NCBI RefSeq assembly: GCF_047344985.1
Contig: NZ_CP178861.1
Span: forward strand, 2,666,001-2,730,000
Source of the DNA: Bdellovibrio sp047344985
GTDB lineage: Bacteria > Bdellovibrionota > Bdellovibrionia > Bdellovibrionales > Bdellovibrionaceae
DNA length: 64,000 nucleotides
Direction of reading: 5' to 3'
Shown: in pieces, positions 17,635 to 26,738 of the stretch
How positions within the stretch are numbered: the stretch's first letter is position 1
Layout of the letters: every line of letters starts with the position of its first letter
Translations under genes and position numbers: made by a program
Notes under the pieces: model-generated
What the model was told of the DNA's origin: nothing
The model's input: the letters and a program-made list of their open reading frames with translations, nothing else
The model's database searches: none

Positions 17635-18183
17635 GTGGCCTTAACATTCACGCCTTTTCCTGATCTTGGGAATGACTGCCCGGATTTTCAATTACCTGCG
17701 ATTGATGGCAAGACTTACAAGCTTCAGGATTTTCCAAAAGGAAGTCCGCTTGTTGTGATGTTTATCTGCAATCACTGCCCTTATGTGCAAGCGATTGAGA
17801 GTCGGTTGATTGTATTGGGTCATGATCTTAAAAAACAAAATGTTCCTGTGATTGCGATTTGCTCAAACGATGCCACAAGCCATCCGGAAGATTCTTTTGA
17901 GAATCTAAAAAAACGCGCGGAAGAAAAACATTATCCGTTCGTTTATCTGCACGATAAATCGCAAGAGGTCGCTCACAAGTTCGGCGCGGTTTGCACGCCG
18001 GATTTTTTTGTGTACGACAAAAACCACAAACTGGCTTACCGCGGACGTCTTGATGATTCTTGGAAAGACGCCAGCAAAGTCACGAAGCGCGAGCTTTATG
18101 AAGCCGTGCAGACATTGATTAAAAACGAAAAAGTTTCTGAAGAACAAACGGCCTCTATGGGCTGCTCAATCAAATGGATATAA
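17635..18183 (+). CDS. Thioredoxin-fold protein, AhpC/TSA type
   Basis: A 182-residue protein with the peroxiredoxin/thioredoxin fold: CPDFQLPAIDGKTYKLQDF opening (about 15-33), then FICNHCPYVQAIESR (about 43-57) with a C-x2-C redox pair, and cis-Pro region VCTPDFFVYD (about 121-130). This is the YneN-like family of thioredoxin proteins often found alone. There is no signal peptide, so it acts in the cytosol. The role may be peroxide or disulfide reduction; partner unknown. GTG start directly after GGAGGG. Confidence 0.88.
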   Translation: MALTFTPFPDLGNDCPDFQLPAIDGKTYKLQDFPKGSPLVVMFICNHCPYVQAIESRLIVLGHDLKKQNVPVIAICSNDATSHPEDSFENLKKRAEEKHYPFVYLHDKSQEVAHKFGAVCTPDFFVYDKNHKLAYRGRLDDSWKDASKVTKRELYEAVQTLIKNEKVSEEQTASMGCSIKWI

Positions 18184-18184
18184 A

Positions 18185-18724
18185 ATGAAGTACATCTTAG
18201 TTTTCGTTCTCGTTGCAGTAACATCTTTTGGTCTTTTCCTGGCAAACTACCTGGGTGCTTTTAAAGGCGTCGATATCAGTGAAGCTTCGCAAGGTCCGTT
18301 TCAAACGGTGTACATCGAACATGTAGGGCCTTATCACAAAGTGAATAAAGTGATCGAGAAAGTCGAAAACTTTATGAAGTCCCAAGGCGCTCCATGCGGT
18401 CGCACTTTTGGTGAATACATGGACGATCCACAAGTGGTTGAAGAAGCCCGTTTGCGCTCTAAAGTGGGTTGCATCGTTGAGACGCTTCCTGCCGGTCAAT
18501 TGCCAGAGGATTTTAAAACAGGTGATATTCCACAAAGAAAATATGTTGTCGCGGTTTTCACAGGCTCTCCAGGTATCGGGCCTTTGAAAGTGTATCCTCG
18601 CGTGAATGACTACATGGTGAAGCACAGTTTAAAACAAACTGGCGCTGTGATTGAGATCTATGAGATTCACTCGATCACTGAGAAAAACGCGATGACGACG
18701 ACTTATCTTTTCCCCGTACAATAG
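18185..18724 (+). CDS. Membrane-anchored GyrI-like/effector-binding domain protein
   Basis: A 179-residue protein with an N-terminal membrane segment (about residues 2-25) followed by a domain resembling the GyrI/AraC effector-binding fold: TVYIEHVGPYHKVNKVIEKVENFM near 40-64 and PQRKYVVAVFTGSPG near 120. Such domains bind small amphipathic or cationic ligands; some members hydrolyse cyclopropanoids. The location outside or at the membrane is inferred from the anchor. Start is two bases after the thioredoxin-like stop, so it is translationally coupled. Confidence 0.7.
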   Translation: MKYILVFVLVAVTSFGLFLANYLGAFKGVDISEASQGPFQTVYIEHVGPYHKVNKVIEKVENFMKSQGAPCGRTFGEYMDDPQVVEEARLRSKVGCIVETLPAGQLPEDFKTGDIPQRKYVVAVFTGSPGIGPLKVYPRVNDYMVKHSLKQTGAVIEIYEIHSITEKNAMTTTYLFPVQ

Positions 18725-18732
18725 GTATCGTG

Positions 18733-19464
18733 ATGTATAAAATCGGTTTTATTTTTTTCACTGCTTTTTTGAGTTTGAATGCTTATGCGAATGACGCTTT
18801 CTGTCCTCCTGGCAGCAACAAGGCTTTGCAAAAAATTGAGCTGAATAAAATCATCGATTCGCCTGAGTGTTTTAAACGTCAAGGTGATGAAAGCAATGAA
18901 GTCATCGTTGATAGAAACAAGCTGACTGATTTTGAAATTCTGGCGCGCCTTTCTTTTGCCGAAAGCATTTCCACAAATATGGAAAAATGCGAAAAGTACG
19001 GCGAAGCTGTTTTTGAAAGTATCGCGTGGGGCGTTCACAACCGTGTGGAGCTTGCGAAGAACAATCCGAAATGGGAAAAAAGTTTCGGTAAAGGTTATCG
19101 CGGCGTGATCTTTAAAAAAGCGCAGTTCAATCCGGCGGTTTCAAAGAAATCGGCTTACTCAAAACTTTTCCTTTGCCCGACAGAACATCCTCTTTGGAAG
19201 GAATACTGGAAGCACGCAACGGAAGCGGCGAACAAGGTTCTCACTTCTCCGAATGAAAATCCTTTTTTAAAGGGACCAAAAACCAATGGTGTGTCAGCAG
19301 TGACGCACTTTTATTATCCGCAAAGCACCCAGGCGACAAATCCTCCGGTGGATTGGGCTGATCTAACAAAGGCGAAAGCTAAGAATGCTTTCGTTAAAGA
19401 CGTGAGTATCAATGGCACAAAATTCAGCAATGAATGCGTGCAGTTTTTCTCTTACGCGAAATAA
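18733..19464 (+). CDS. Secreted SleB-like cell-wall hydrolase family protein
   Basis: About 243 residues with a signal peptide (cleavage near YAN-DA). The core, LARLSFAES (about 73-81), then GVHNRVELA and YRGVIFKKAQFNPA, follows the cell-wall hydrolase (SleB/CwlJ) pattern with the catalytic Glu in FAES. These enzymes cut peptidoglycan as lytic transglycosylases or amidases. Two candidate starts are adjacent (GTG 18730, ATG 18733); ATG preferred. A larger relative is encoded at 24988-26190, and both contain a CPPG motif. Last gene of the nadC run. Confidence 0.65.
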   Translation: MYKIGFIFFTAFLSLNAYANDAFCPPGSNKALQKIELNKIIDSPECFKRQGDESNEVIVDRNKLTDFEILARLSFAESISTNMEKCEKYGEAVFESIAWGVHNRVELAKNNPKWEKSFGKGYRGVIFKKAQFNPAVSKKSAYSKLFLCPTEHPLWKEYWKHATEAANKVLTSPNENPFLKGPKTNGVSAVTHFYYPQSTQATNPPVDWADLTKAKAKNAFVKDVSINGTKFSNECVQFFSYAK

Positions 19465-19496
19465 AACTTCTTCCGCGTAAGAAAGAAAAATCCTGC

Positions 19497-20213
19497 TTAA
19501 TTAATTTCGTATTCTGCTGTCACTTCAACACGGACTTTGATTTGTCCTGCAGAAACTTCTGTCGGAGCAGACTCTGCTGCATCCATCGCCTTCATCGCAT
19601 AGTTGCGGAAAACGGGTTGCGGTCCCACACGTCCTGTAGAATGGCTGATGCGAGCCACACCTTTGACCTTCACTCCTGCGGCTTTCGCAATTTCTTCTGC
19701 TTTGGCTTTCGCAGAGCGAACGGCGTCACCTAGAGCGGCTGTTTCGACTTGCGCTCTCTTGTCAGAATCCCAGCTGATTGAATTCACGCTTGTTCCAGAA
19801 TCCGTGGATTTTTTCTCTGAAACCAAAGAGTCTAAGAAATTTCCGGCATCTTCCACTTTACGAAGAGTGACCGTCATTGCTTGGCTGACACGGAAACCCG
19901 TCATTTTATTTTGACGTAGTTTTTGGTCGTATTCATATTCAGGATTTAAAGAGTAGTTGTCTGTTTGGATGTCTTCTTTTTTGATTTTGTATTCATCAAA
20001 AGTTTTTTTGATCTGTTTAAATTGGTTTGCGGCCAATTGTTGAGCTTGTTTTGCCGTCGAGGCTTTGCTCCACACTTCAATACCTAAGTTCACCATATTG
20101 GGATCAAGGCCCTTTTCGGCCATGCCATTGACGATAATCAAACGATCTTCGGCATGAGCTACTCCTGCCAAAAGTACGATTGAAAGAAGACTTGCTGCAA
20201 AGATTTTCATCAT
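19497..20213 (-). CDS. SIMPL-domain (DUF541) periplasmic protein
   Basis: A 238-residue protein with a clear signal peptide (cleavage after AHA) and a DUF541/SIMPL domain: MAEKGLDPNMVNLGIEVWSKA (about 32-52) and AKAKAEEIAKAAGVKVKGV (about 150-168). Proteins such as E. coli YggE are linked to oxidative-stress protection; the exact role is unclear. The start is placed at 20213 or the adjacent ATG 20210, just after GGGGAG; the longer frame to 20318 lacks a ribosome site. Divergent from the OmpA lipoprotein gene. Confidence 0.85.
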   Translation of the reverse strand: MMKIFAASLLSIVLLAGVAHAEDRLIIVNGMAEKGLDPNMVNLGIEVWSKASTAKQAQQLAANQFKQIKKTFDEYKIKKEDIQTDNYSLNPEYEYDQKLRQNKMTGFRVSQAMTVTLRKVEDAGNFLDSLVSEKKSTDSGTSVNSISWDSDKRAQVETAALGDAVRSAKAKAEEIAKAAGVKVKGVARISHSTGRVGPQPVFRNYAMKAMDAAESAPTEVSAGQIKVRVEVTAEYEIN

Positions 20214-20404
20214 AATTCTCCCCTTTCCATGGGTCTGGAAAAAAGCATAAATCAAGCCTTGTGTAAGGTAAACACTAACGCATCCGACCAAAGTTGAAGT
20301 GTCGCTTCTTTGAAACAATACCTTCGGTGGACGCGCTGACTCCTTTCTTGATCTTCTTCGAGAGTTATTTCGATAATGTAACCATCAAGAAACAAGGAGA
20401 CCCT

Positions 20405-21049
20405 GTGAAGAAACTGATTCTTATCGGAACTGCTGTTGCTGTTTTGGCAACTGGATGTGCAACTACAAAAGAAAACCCTAATGCTGCCAAAGGTGCAGGT
20501 ATCGGTGCTGCAATTGGTGCTGTTGCCGGAGCTGTGATCGGTCATCAAACTGGTAAACGCAACGAAGGCGCGTTGATTGGTGCGGCGATCGGTGCTGGTT
20601 TGGGCGGTACTGTGGGACATCGTTTGGATAAACAACAAAAAGAACTTGAAAAAATCGCTGAGACAAAAAGAACTGAGCAAGGTCTTATCACAAAACTTAA
20701 AAGCGATATCTTGTTCGACACTGGCAAATCGGATTTGAAACCCGCTGCAAAATCAAACATCAGCCAACTTGCAGCGATCATGAAAAAATACCCAGAGAAT
20801 GTTTTGACTGTAAAAGGTTACACAGACGATACAGGCTCTTCTATGGTGAACAACCCACTTTCTCAACAACGTGCTGACGCTGTTCGCGTTCAACTTGTTG
20901 CTGCGGGAGTTCCAGCTGCGACTGTGACTTCTATCGGTATGGGCGCTGAAAACCCAGTAGACCCTGCTAAAACAAAAGAAGCTCGCGCTAAAAATCGTCG
21001 TGTTGAAATTGAAATCACTGTCGACGAATCCAAAGTTCCTAAGGCTTAA
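20405..21049 (+). CDS. OmpA-family lipoprotein with glycine-zipper segment
   Basis: A 214-residue lipoprotein. The signal peptide ends in lipobox LATGC (Cys near residue 17). Residues 30-75 form a glycine-zipper hydrophobic region (AAIGAVAGAVIGHQTG, GAAIGAGLGGTVGH). Residues 100-210 are an OmpA-C peptidoglycan-binding domain with the conserved D and R around NPLSQQRADAV and NRRVEI. It tethers outer membrane to cell wall, like YiaD/Pal-type proteins. GTG start is four bases after AAGGAGA. A dispersed repeat and a terminator follow. Confidence 0.92.
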   Translation: MKKLILIGTAVAVLATGCATTKENPNAAKGAGIGAAIGAVAGAVIGHQTGKRNEGALIGAAIGAGLGGTVGHRLDKQQKELEKIAETKRTEQGLITKLKSDILFDTGKSDLKPAAKSNISQLAAIMKKYPENVLTVKGYTDDTGSSMVNNPLSQQRADAVRVQLVAAGVPAATVTSIGMGAENPVDPAKTKEARAKNRRVEIEITVDESKVPKA

Positions 21050-21050
21050 A

Positions 21051-21100
21051 GGCCCCCGGCCGCAGAGCGCAGCCGCCTCGGGCGGCGGAGCTGAAGCAGC
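21051..21100 (-). repeat. GC-rich dispersed element, copy F (reverse orientation)
   Basis: Read on the minus strand it begins GCTGCTTCAGCTCCGCCGCC and keeps CTCTGCGGCCG. It lies directly after the OmpA-lipoprotein stop and forms a strong GCCGCC/GGCGGC hairpin. Confidence 0.55.
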
Positions 21101-21113
21101 TTCTGAATAAAAT

Positions 21114-21149
21114 AAAAAAACCCAAGTCCTCATCTGACTTGGGTTTTTT
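21114..21149. terminator. Bidirectional Rho-independent terminator
   Basis: AAACCCAAGTC (21118-21128) pairs with GACTTGGGTTT (21136-21146), flanked by A-run and T-run. Serves the OmpA lipoprotein gene and the convergent gene at 21168. Confidence 0.88.
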
Positions 21150-21167
21150 ATTTTCTAAAACTCTCTC

Positions 21168-21767
21168 TTAAAATCTTTTTTCCAAAGTAAAAAACACAGC
21201 CTTATCACCAAACGCCGTGACCGTCATACGAGTCGACTTGCGTGTTTGCACCTTGCCGTAGATTTCATACTCTGCCATCACCAAATCTGAGGGTGAAGGA
21301 TGAAGGTCATATCCGTATTCTTTCGGAATAAAAATCGACGCTGAAAGTATCGCCGACAAATGACGATTCACTCCCTTGGAGCGCAAATAACTGTCCGTGA
21401 GTTTCACGAAGTAAGCATGACACCAACGATTCGACATATCGCCTTGATTGTGTTTGTTAGAACAAGCCTGACCATGGGGATCTCCATCCGCATTAAGGAC
21501 GTCTTGTTCAGTAAACCCAAACACGCGCACGGGCTGCACCTTATCCTGCTGAGGAGTGACGACCACCATACGCTTCGCAGGGTTCACGGCAGAGCGCGTG
21601 GCATTTTCATAGGCCCAAGACTCGTGAAGAATGGCTCTGCGCACTTCTGGAGAAAGCTGCTTCCATTGATAGGCCCCTTCTGAATCCAGGTCTTTTATGT
21701 ACAAGCCGTCGTCTGCGTGAGACGAAACGCTGAACAACATCAGGAGTGCAAGTAACACGGCTTTCAT
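21168..21767 (-). CDS. Secreted protein of unknown function
   Basis: A 199-residue protein with a signal peptide (cleavage after SHA, about residue 19). The mature part has two Cys (CSNKH and WCHAYF) that probably form a disulfide in the periplasm. Start chosen at ATG 21767, with AAAGGTG six bases upstream; a start three codons earlier is possible. Convergent with the OmpA lipoprotein gene. No family recognised. Confidence 0.75.
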   Translation of the reverse strand: MKAVLLALLMLFSVSSHADDGLYIKDLDSEGAYQWKQLSPEVRRAILHESWAYENATRSAVNPAKRMVVVTPQQDKVQPVRVFGFTEQDVLNADGDPHGQACSNKHNQGDMSNRWCHAYFVKLTDSYLRSKGVNRHLSAILSASIFIPKEYGYDLHPSPSDLVMAEYEIYGKVQTRKSTRMTVTAFGDKAVFFTLEKRF

Positions 21768-21964
21768 TAGGAGCACCTTTCACATCTGCAATTTTTAAAA
21801 ATAGAAAATCGCAGGATCGAAAAGCAAGAAACTCGCCGAGTGAACTTTCGACACGGGATGATTTATAGTCGTTTAGAAGGAAGTTTCGCAATTTTCTCTC
21901 TAGAAACTTCTTCGACAGAGACGACAAAGAGAGGCACAAAAACATTGCGCCTCGGCCATTTGGG

Positions 21965-22543
21965 CTACTGCTTTAAAAGATTGCGAGCCAGCTCCAAGAA
22001 GCGGGCTTCAGTCACTTCCGGCGGCCATGGAATAATGGGGAATTCAAAAGGCTCGTCCTGACCGATGCCCCATGATCCCAAATCTTTGGTAATCAGGTCA
22101 CGGACTTCCGTTGCCAGCAAGCGACGGTCGATTTGTTTCACCACTTTTGGAAGCGGGTATTCCATATTGAACTTTTGCGAAATCGCCCAGTGAATGCGCG
22201 ATTCAATAATTTCAAAATCAGGAAGAAGTGCTTTCACAGGTGACACAAGATCGCCAATGTAGGCTTCCGTCGCATCATGAAAAAGCATGTGCAGAGCGAT
22301 CTCTTTTGTTGGAGAAACTTCCGCCCCCAAGCACGAGTGTTGACCCACGCTATAGAAAAAACGAGTGTGCCCGTTAAAGCGCGCCTGGCGGGCTAAAGCA
22401 CAAGCGATGTCTTCAATTTTCACAGCATCAGGATTCGGATTTAAAATATTAAAGCGATTTCCCGAAAGAGTGATCACCCAAGATTTTTCGATGATTTCAG
22501 GCTTATTCAACTTGTCTGTGAGCGAAGGCATTTCTAGTTTCAT
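21965..22543 (-). CDS. HD-domain phosphohydrolase, YfbR-like
   Basis: A 192-residue HD-superfamily protein. The N-terminal WVITLSGNRFNILNP and the metal ligands H (VGQHSC, about 68), HD (LFHDATEAYIGDL, about 88-89) and D (IDRRLLATEV, about 139) match the 5'-deoxynucleotidase-like family often found on phages and in bacteria. It would dephosphorylate nucleotides using a divalent metal. An ATG four codons downstream is an alternative start, as no clear ribosome site is seen. The 190-base gap before the gene at 21767 shows nothing else. Confidence 0.85.
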   Translation of the reverse strand: MKLEMPSLTDKLNKPEIIEKSWVITLSGNRFNILNPNPDAVKIEDIACALARQARFNGHTRFFYSVGQHSCLGAEVSPTKEIALHMLFHDATEAYIGDLVSPVKALLPDFEIIESRIHWAISQKFNMEYPLPKVVKQIDRRLLATEVRDLITKDLGSWGIGQDEPFEFPIIPWPPEVTEARFLELARNLLKQ

Positions 22544-22722
22544 GGAGTGACTGATTACATAAAAGACTTCCGAGTTTCACGACTTTTCTCGCCTAGCTCA
22601 AAGCGTTAGGTGGAATTTTCCTGAACACTTATCGGTTTCAAAAGCCCTATTTACCGGATGGTAACTTGAGCCCTTGAGTGCTTACAAACAAAGTAGGCGA
22701 AACTTTTTTTCAGGAGATACAA

Positions 22723-23208
22723 ATGAAACGTTTTATGTCTTTAGTAATCGCTTTAGTTTCTTTATCAGCTCTATCTGCGCACGCTCTGGTCACAGCGGAT
22801 TCATCATGGGATGAGATCTTGAGAGTGAAATACCTCGATGTGAAAGCACCTACGGTTTATATGGGTCGCAGTATCGACTACATGTTTGTTTGCCAAGAAG
22901 GCGACCGTCTTCGCACGATGAAACCCGTCGACGTCACAGAAACGCGCACTTATGGTGATCGCCAAGAAGTGGTCGTTGTTGGCAGAGAAATTCTTTCGAC
23001 TCCCATCAACTACACTCAAACTGTGGAAGACTGCTTTTGGAACAACAATCAGCGCATCTGCAAAGACGTTGAAATCCACGGCTCTTACCCTTTGACTGTG
23101 ATGGTTCCGGTGTACCGCCATATCTCAAATCGCAATGCGGACCATTGGACTTTGCTCTTTAGAAAATCTTACACAGTTCCGCCTTGCGAGAGCGTTCAGC
23201 CCCGCTAA
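22723..23208 (+). CDS. Secreted protein of unknown function
   Basis: A 161-residue protein with a signal peptide (cleavage after AHA, about residue 20) and a compact beta-rich mature domain with four Cys (FVCQEGD, EDCFWNN, ICKDVEI, PPCESV), probably two periplasmic disulfides. The ATG at 22723 follows CAGGAGA by five bases; an upstream TTG frame is not convincing. A perfect terminator follows at 23246. No family recognised. Confidence 0.78.
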   Translation: MKRFMSLVIALVSLSALSAHALVTADSSWDEILRVKYLDVKAPTVYMGRSIDYMFVCQEGDRLRTMKPVDVTETRTYGDRQEVVVVGREILSTPINYTQTVEDCFWNNNQRICKDVEIHGSYPLTVMVPVYRHISNRNADHWTLLFRKSYTVPPCESVQPR

Positions 23209-23245
23209 AATCGTTTTAGTGTTCGATAATTTCAATAAGTTCTCA

Positions 23246-23279
23246 ACAAGAGGAGGCTCGGTGTCTCCTCTTGTGCTTT
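23246..23279 (+). terminator. Rho-independent terminator
   Basis: ACAAGAGGAG (23246-23255) pairs perfectly with CTCCTCTTGT (23265-23274), followed by GCTTTTA. It ends the 22723-23208 unit and argues against a start of the next gene at 23271. Confidence 0.75.
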
Positions 23280-23306
23280 TACGAAGGACATTCTAATTAC
23301 AACGCC

Positions 23307-24920
23307 ATGCAAAGACGTGATTTTTTAAAGACGACAGTTTCCTTGGCGGCACTCTCTTCGATTCCCACAAAAGGCCTGGCAAAAGGCTCGGAGTGGGTGG
23401 CTAAAAAACTCAACGACGATTGGCCGATTGCACGTTTATCTTCGAACGAATCTTCAAGTCTTGATTTTAACGGCGACAATATCGATCGCCCGCATGACAT
23501 TCTTTGGAACATCGATGGCTATTTAGAAAAAAAAGGCGGAGAGCCTGCAGTCACTGAAGATTTAGATGTGATTGTTGTTGGTGGCGGTATCGCTGGTCTT
23601 AGTTCCGCTTACTATCTTCGCCATAAAAAAATCGCGCTTCTTGAGCAAGACACTCGCTTGGGTGGAAATAGCAAAGGCGAACTTTACAAAGACGCTTGTT
23701 ACTCTATCGGAGCTGCTTATCTTTGCGAACCTGCGGAAGGAACTCCGCTTGCGGGTCTTTTAAAAGAACTTGGCATTCATGATAAGGCTCGTAAAGAACA
23801 CGGCGATGACACCTCTGTGTTTTTCAAAGACCGTGTTGCAAAACCTTTCTGGCAAGGTGCAACTGCATCCGGTGCACAAGATGATTTTAAAAAATTCCAC
23901 AAACGTCTTGTTGAAATTTACAACGAAGCTGATTTTAGTTTCGAAGGCGACTTTGCAAAAACATATGACAAGCTCACAGTGGACGAGTGGGTTGCTAAAG
24001 AGTTCGGCGATCTTCATCCGCATCTTTTGGAATACCTGCAACTTTACGGATGGAGTTCTTTCTGTGGTTCTACAGAGGAGCTTTCGGCTTTCCAATATCT
24101 TGGTTTCATCAGTGCTGAGACTGGAGCGTTGTTAGCATATCCAGGCGGGAACTCTTATGTTGCACACAAAATGGCGCAACAGATTCGCAAAGACGCCGGT
24201 GAAAATTCACTGCGTTCTGGTTGCATGGTTTTGCGAGTGCAGACAGAGCAAGATTCTGTGACTGTGGTTTATGAAGACGGCATGGGCGTTATTAAAAAAG
24301 CGCGTGCTCGCCAGGTGGTGATGGCTTGTCCTAAGTTTGTCGCTCGCCGTCTGCTTCCTGAAATGAATCGCGAACAGGCCGAAATCATTCACATGCTGCC
24401 TTATCGCGCCTATCTTGTTGGGAATCTCTTCACGAAGAAGTCTTTCCAAACTCCGAGCTATGAACTTTATTGCCTCAAAGGCAACGTGCCGCCGGCACCA
24501 ACACCGATGAGACGCGGCGATCGCAATTTTTCTGACATCTGCTTTGGAACCTGGGCGCAACAAGATCAAACTGAGCACAGCGTTTTGACGTTGTACCACG
24601 GCATTCCTTACGATGGCGCTCGTCAGTTCTTGTTCTATCCGGGCTCACATGACAAATACCGCGACAAATATTTGGCAGAGGTTGAGCCGATCTTGAAATC
24701 ACAAGGTCTTTCGATGAATGACGTTCACGGTCTTCGCTTGACTCGTTGGGGTCACGCCGTGCCTCTTGCGCGCAAAGGTATGATTGTCGAGGGAACAGCG
24801 AAAGCCGCTGCAACTCCCGTGAGTAAGCTCATTCATTTTGCCAATCAGGACAACTGGATGACTCCTTGCTTTGAGGCTTCTCATCAAGCGGCTTTGGAAG
24901 CAGCAGAATTAATTAAATAA
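23307..24920 (+). CDS. Tat-exported FAD amine-oxidase-like protein
   Basis: A 537-residue flavoprotein. The N-terminus MQRRDFLKTTVSLAALSS is a Tat signal (double Arg), implying export of the folded, FAD-loaded protein. The FAD motif VVGGGIAGLSSAYYL is near residue 88-102 with the following Glu (LLEQD), and the C-terminal FAD contact is around FANQDNWMTPCFEAS (about 506-520). The family is flavin amine oxidases/NAD(P)-binding Rossmann proteins; the substrate is unknown. ATG 23307 chosen because it opens the Tat signal; the earlier TTG lies in the terminator. Confidence 0.85.
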   Translation: MQRRDFLKTTVSLAALSSIPTKGLAKGSEWVAKKLNDDWPIARLSSNESSSLDFNGDNIDRPHDILWNIDGYLEKKGGEPAVTEDLDVIVVGGGIAGLSSAYYLRHKKIALLEQDTRLGGNSKGELYKDACYSIGAAYLCEPAEGTPLAGLLKELGIHDKARKEHGDDTSVFFKDRVAKPFWQGATASGAQDDFKKFHKRLVEIYNEADFSFEGDFAKTYDKLTVDEWVAKEFGDLHPHLLEYLQLYGWSSFCGSTEELSAFQYLGFISAETGALLAYPGGNSYVAHKMAQQIRKDAGENSLRSGCMVLRVQTEQDSVTVVYEDGMGVIKKARARQVVMACPKFVARRLLPEMNREQAEIIHMLPYRAYLVGNLFTKKSFQTPSYELYCLKGNVPPAPTPMRRGDRNFSDICFGTWAQQDQTEHSVLTLYHGIPYDGARQFLFYPGSHDKYRDKYLAEVEPILKSQGLSMNDVHGLRLTRWGHAVPLARKGMIVEGTAKAAATPVSKLIHFANQDNWMTPCFEASHQAALEAAELIK

Positions 24921-24987
24921 GCTGTCTCAAAAATAGAAACTCGCATCTTTTTACTCAAGATCACGGGCAATAAATCGATAAAGACTT

Positions 24988-26190
24988 ATGCGATTTATTG
25001 CCTTTCTTTTTGTATTCACAGCAAGCTTAAACACCTGGGCCAACGGCAAGGCCTTTCTGGATCTTGAAGATGACGAAATTGTTTCTGTCTTTAACAAACC
25101 AGGAATGAACTGGAAAAACTGTTCTGCAGACCCTGCGTGTCGTCCTATTGCGTGGCCTGATCGTGGTGCAGAGATCGAGGTCGTGTCTCCAGCAAGAAAA
25201 ATGAAAGTAGAAGATCCTTACACGGGTCAAATGCAAGATGAAGAGTACGTGCAAATCAAGTATCGCTATAAGCGCACGGTGAAAGGCAAAGTCTACACTC
25301 AAGAAGGTCAAGGTTGGGTGGACGCCGCTTATGTAACTCAGAAAAAGAAAAATTCTTTTTACGGAAAAGTCGAAGCTCCCAAAGAATACTGCCCCCCTGG
25401 AACAAAAAATTCCGGAGGTCCCAAAGAAATTCAAAAGTCGTTAGAACCTTTGGAAAAAACCTTATCCCATCAATCTGTCACCGCGGCCGCTGATGCCTTG
25501 AAGTCTCGCATCGGAGCTTGTGTTATTAATCCTAAAAATCCACCAAAAAACTTTGCTGCTGGAAATCCTTATGATGCTTACGTGCTTCCACAGTTAAGAA
25601 AATCCGGCGTTCCGCCTCTGACAAAGGAAGACGGCTCAGCCATGACAGAAAAAGATATGGTCGATATCGACGCTCTAGCCCGCACTCTGTATGCGGAGAT
25701 GGCTCGGTGTTATAAGCATGGTCTGCACTATCCAATGACCGTAGCAAAAATTGCCGTGAATCGTTCGTTAGCTACAGACCGCAAGTCTGAGTTTATCAAA
25801 GACGATCACAGCTCTTACAAAGGGCCGCTGGCTCGTGTTGTGACTTCTCCTTCGCAGTTTTCATTGTGGCTAAAAAAGATGGATGGCAAAACCAACAACA
25901 GTCTTTTACAAGCTCTCTGCCCGCCTTCTGATAAGACGAAATCTTTTTGGACAGGCTCCACACCTCCTCCTTATGAAACAAGTATTTGGGAAAACACTTT
26001 GCGTATCGCCACTGAGGCTGTGCTTTTTCCTAAACAATTCAACGCTCGCACAAGACAGGTAAAACAGTTTCATTACACTTCAGGCCTTAAAAGTTTTTAC
26101 GGCATGAAACAGGTGTTTCCATGGATTGAGGATCGCAAAGTTTCTAAAGATGCCTGTGTACAAGTCTGGGACGACGGTCGTAAGTCTTAA
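24988..26190 (+). CDS. Secreted SH3-like plus SleB-like hydrolase protein
   Basis: A 400-residue protein with a signal peptide (cleavage after WAN). Residues 28-118 look like an SH3b-type domain ending GQGWVDAAYV. Residues 225-390 resemble a SleB/CwlJ hydrolase core: ALARTLYAEMARC (about 228-240, putative catalytic Glu), AKIAVNRS, then VVTSPSQFSLW. A CPPGTKN motif at about 137 matches the CPPG of its relative at 18733. Peptidoglycan cleavage in the periplasm or on prey is inferred. No clear ribosome site; ATG start fits the signal peptide. Confidence 0.65.
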   Translation: MRFIAFLFVFTASLNTWANGKAFLDLEDDEIVSVFNKPGMNWKNCSADPACRPIAWPDRGAEIEVVSPARKMKVEDPYTGQMQDEEYVQIKYRYKRTVKGKVYTQEGQGWVDAAYVTQKKKNSFYGKVEAPKEYCPPGTKNSGGPKEIQKSLEPLEKTLSHQSVTAAADALKSRIGACVINPKNPPKNFAAGNPYDAYVLPQLRKSGVPPLTKEDGSAMTEKDMVDIDALARTLYAEMARCYKHGLHYPMTVAKIAVNRSLATDRKSEFIKDDHSSYKGPLARVVTSPSQFSLWLKKMDGKTNNSLLQALCPPSDKTKSFWTGSTPPPYETSIWENTLRIATEAVLFPKQFNARTRQVKQFHYTSGLKSFYGMKQVFPWIEDRKVSKDACVQVWDDGRKS

Positions 26191-26231
26191 AATATCTTGT
26201 CTGCCCTTAGAACATCGATGAAAATCAATCC

Positions 26232-26738
26232 ATGACTCAAGAGCAATCCGGTTATGTATTTTTGATGGTTTGTGCAGACATTGGCGAAGCCCAAGTCGTT
26301 AAATCATTTCTTGAGTCTCAGGGTTTGCATCCACGAGTTCGCGATGAGCAAACCAGATCCGTGGCTCCGCACTTGGGGCAGCTCCTTGGCAGATTGACTC
26401 TTGAAATTCCTGAGCATGAATTCATGGAAGCTTCTCACGCACTTGAAAGTCGCGAGCAAGATCGTCCTTTAAAAATTGTCGAAGAGTATGATGAGAACAC
26501 TCAAGATCTGGCGAAGAAAGCTCTTTGGAACGCCATTTTAGGTTGTCTTCTTATTCCCGTTATTTGCAATTTTTATTCGATGTCGTTGGGCTACCGTGTT
26601 TTACGCACAGAAGTTCCGTTGAGTGATAAAAGCCGCAAGCGTCTTATGTGGGCGGTGGTATTTAACTCTTTGGCGTTTTATTTTTGGCTGACCATGGGAC
26701 CGAAGCTGCTCAAAACATTTTTGCACAGAGGCTTTTAA
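26232..26738 (+). CDS. DUF2007-like protein with membrane segments
   Basis: A 168-residue protein. Residues 8-80 look like DUF2007 (GEAQVVKSFLESQGLHPRVRDE, then LEIPEHEFMEASHAL), a small ferredoxin-like fold of unknown role, followed by two hydrophobic spans (about 100-118 and 138-156). It may be a membrane-linked sensor. The stop overlaps the stop of the convergent gene by four bases. Assignment to DUF2007 is from the N-terminal pattern. Confidence 0.7.
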   Translation: MTQEQSGYVFLMVCADIGEAQVVKSFLESQGLHPRVRDEQTRSVAPHLGQLLGRLTLEIPEHEFMEASHALESREQDRPLKIVEEYDENTQDLAKKALWNAILGCLLIPVICNFYSMSLGYRVLRTEVPLSDKSRKRLMWAVVFNSLAFYFWLTMGPKLLKTFLHRGF

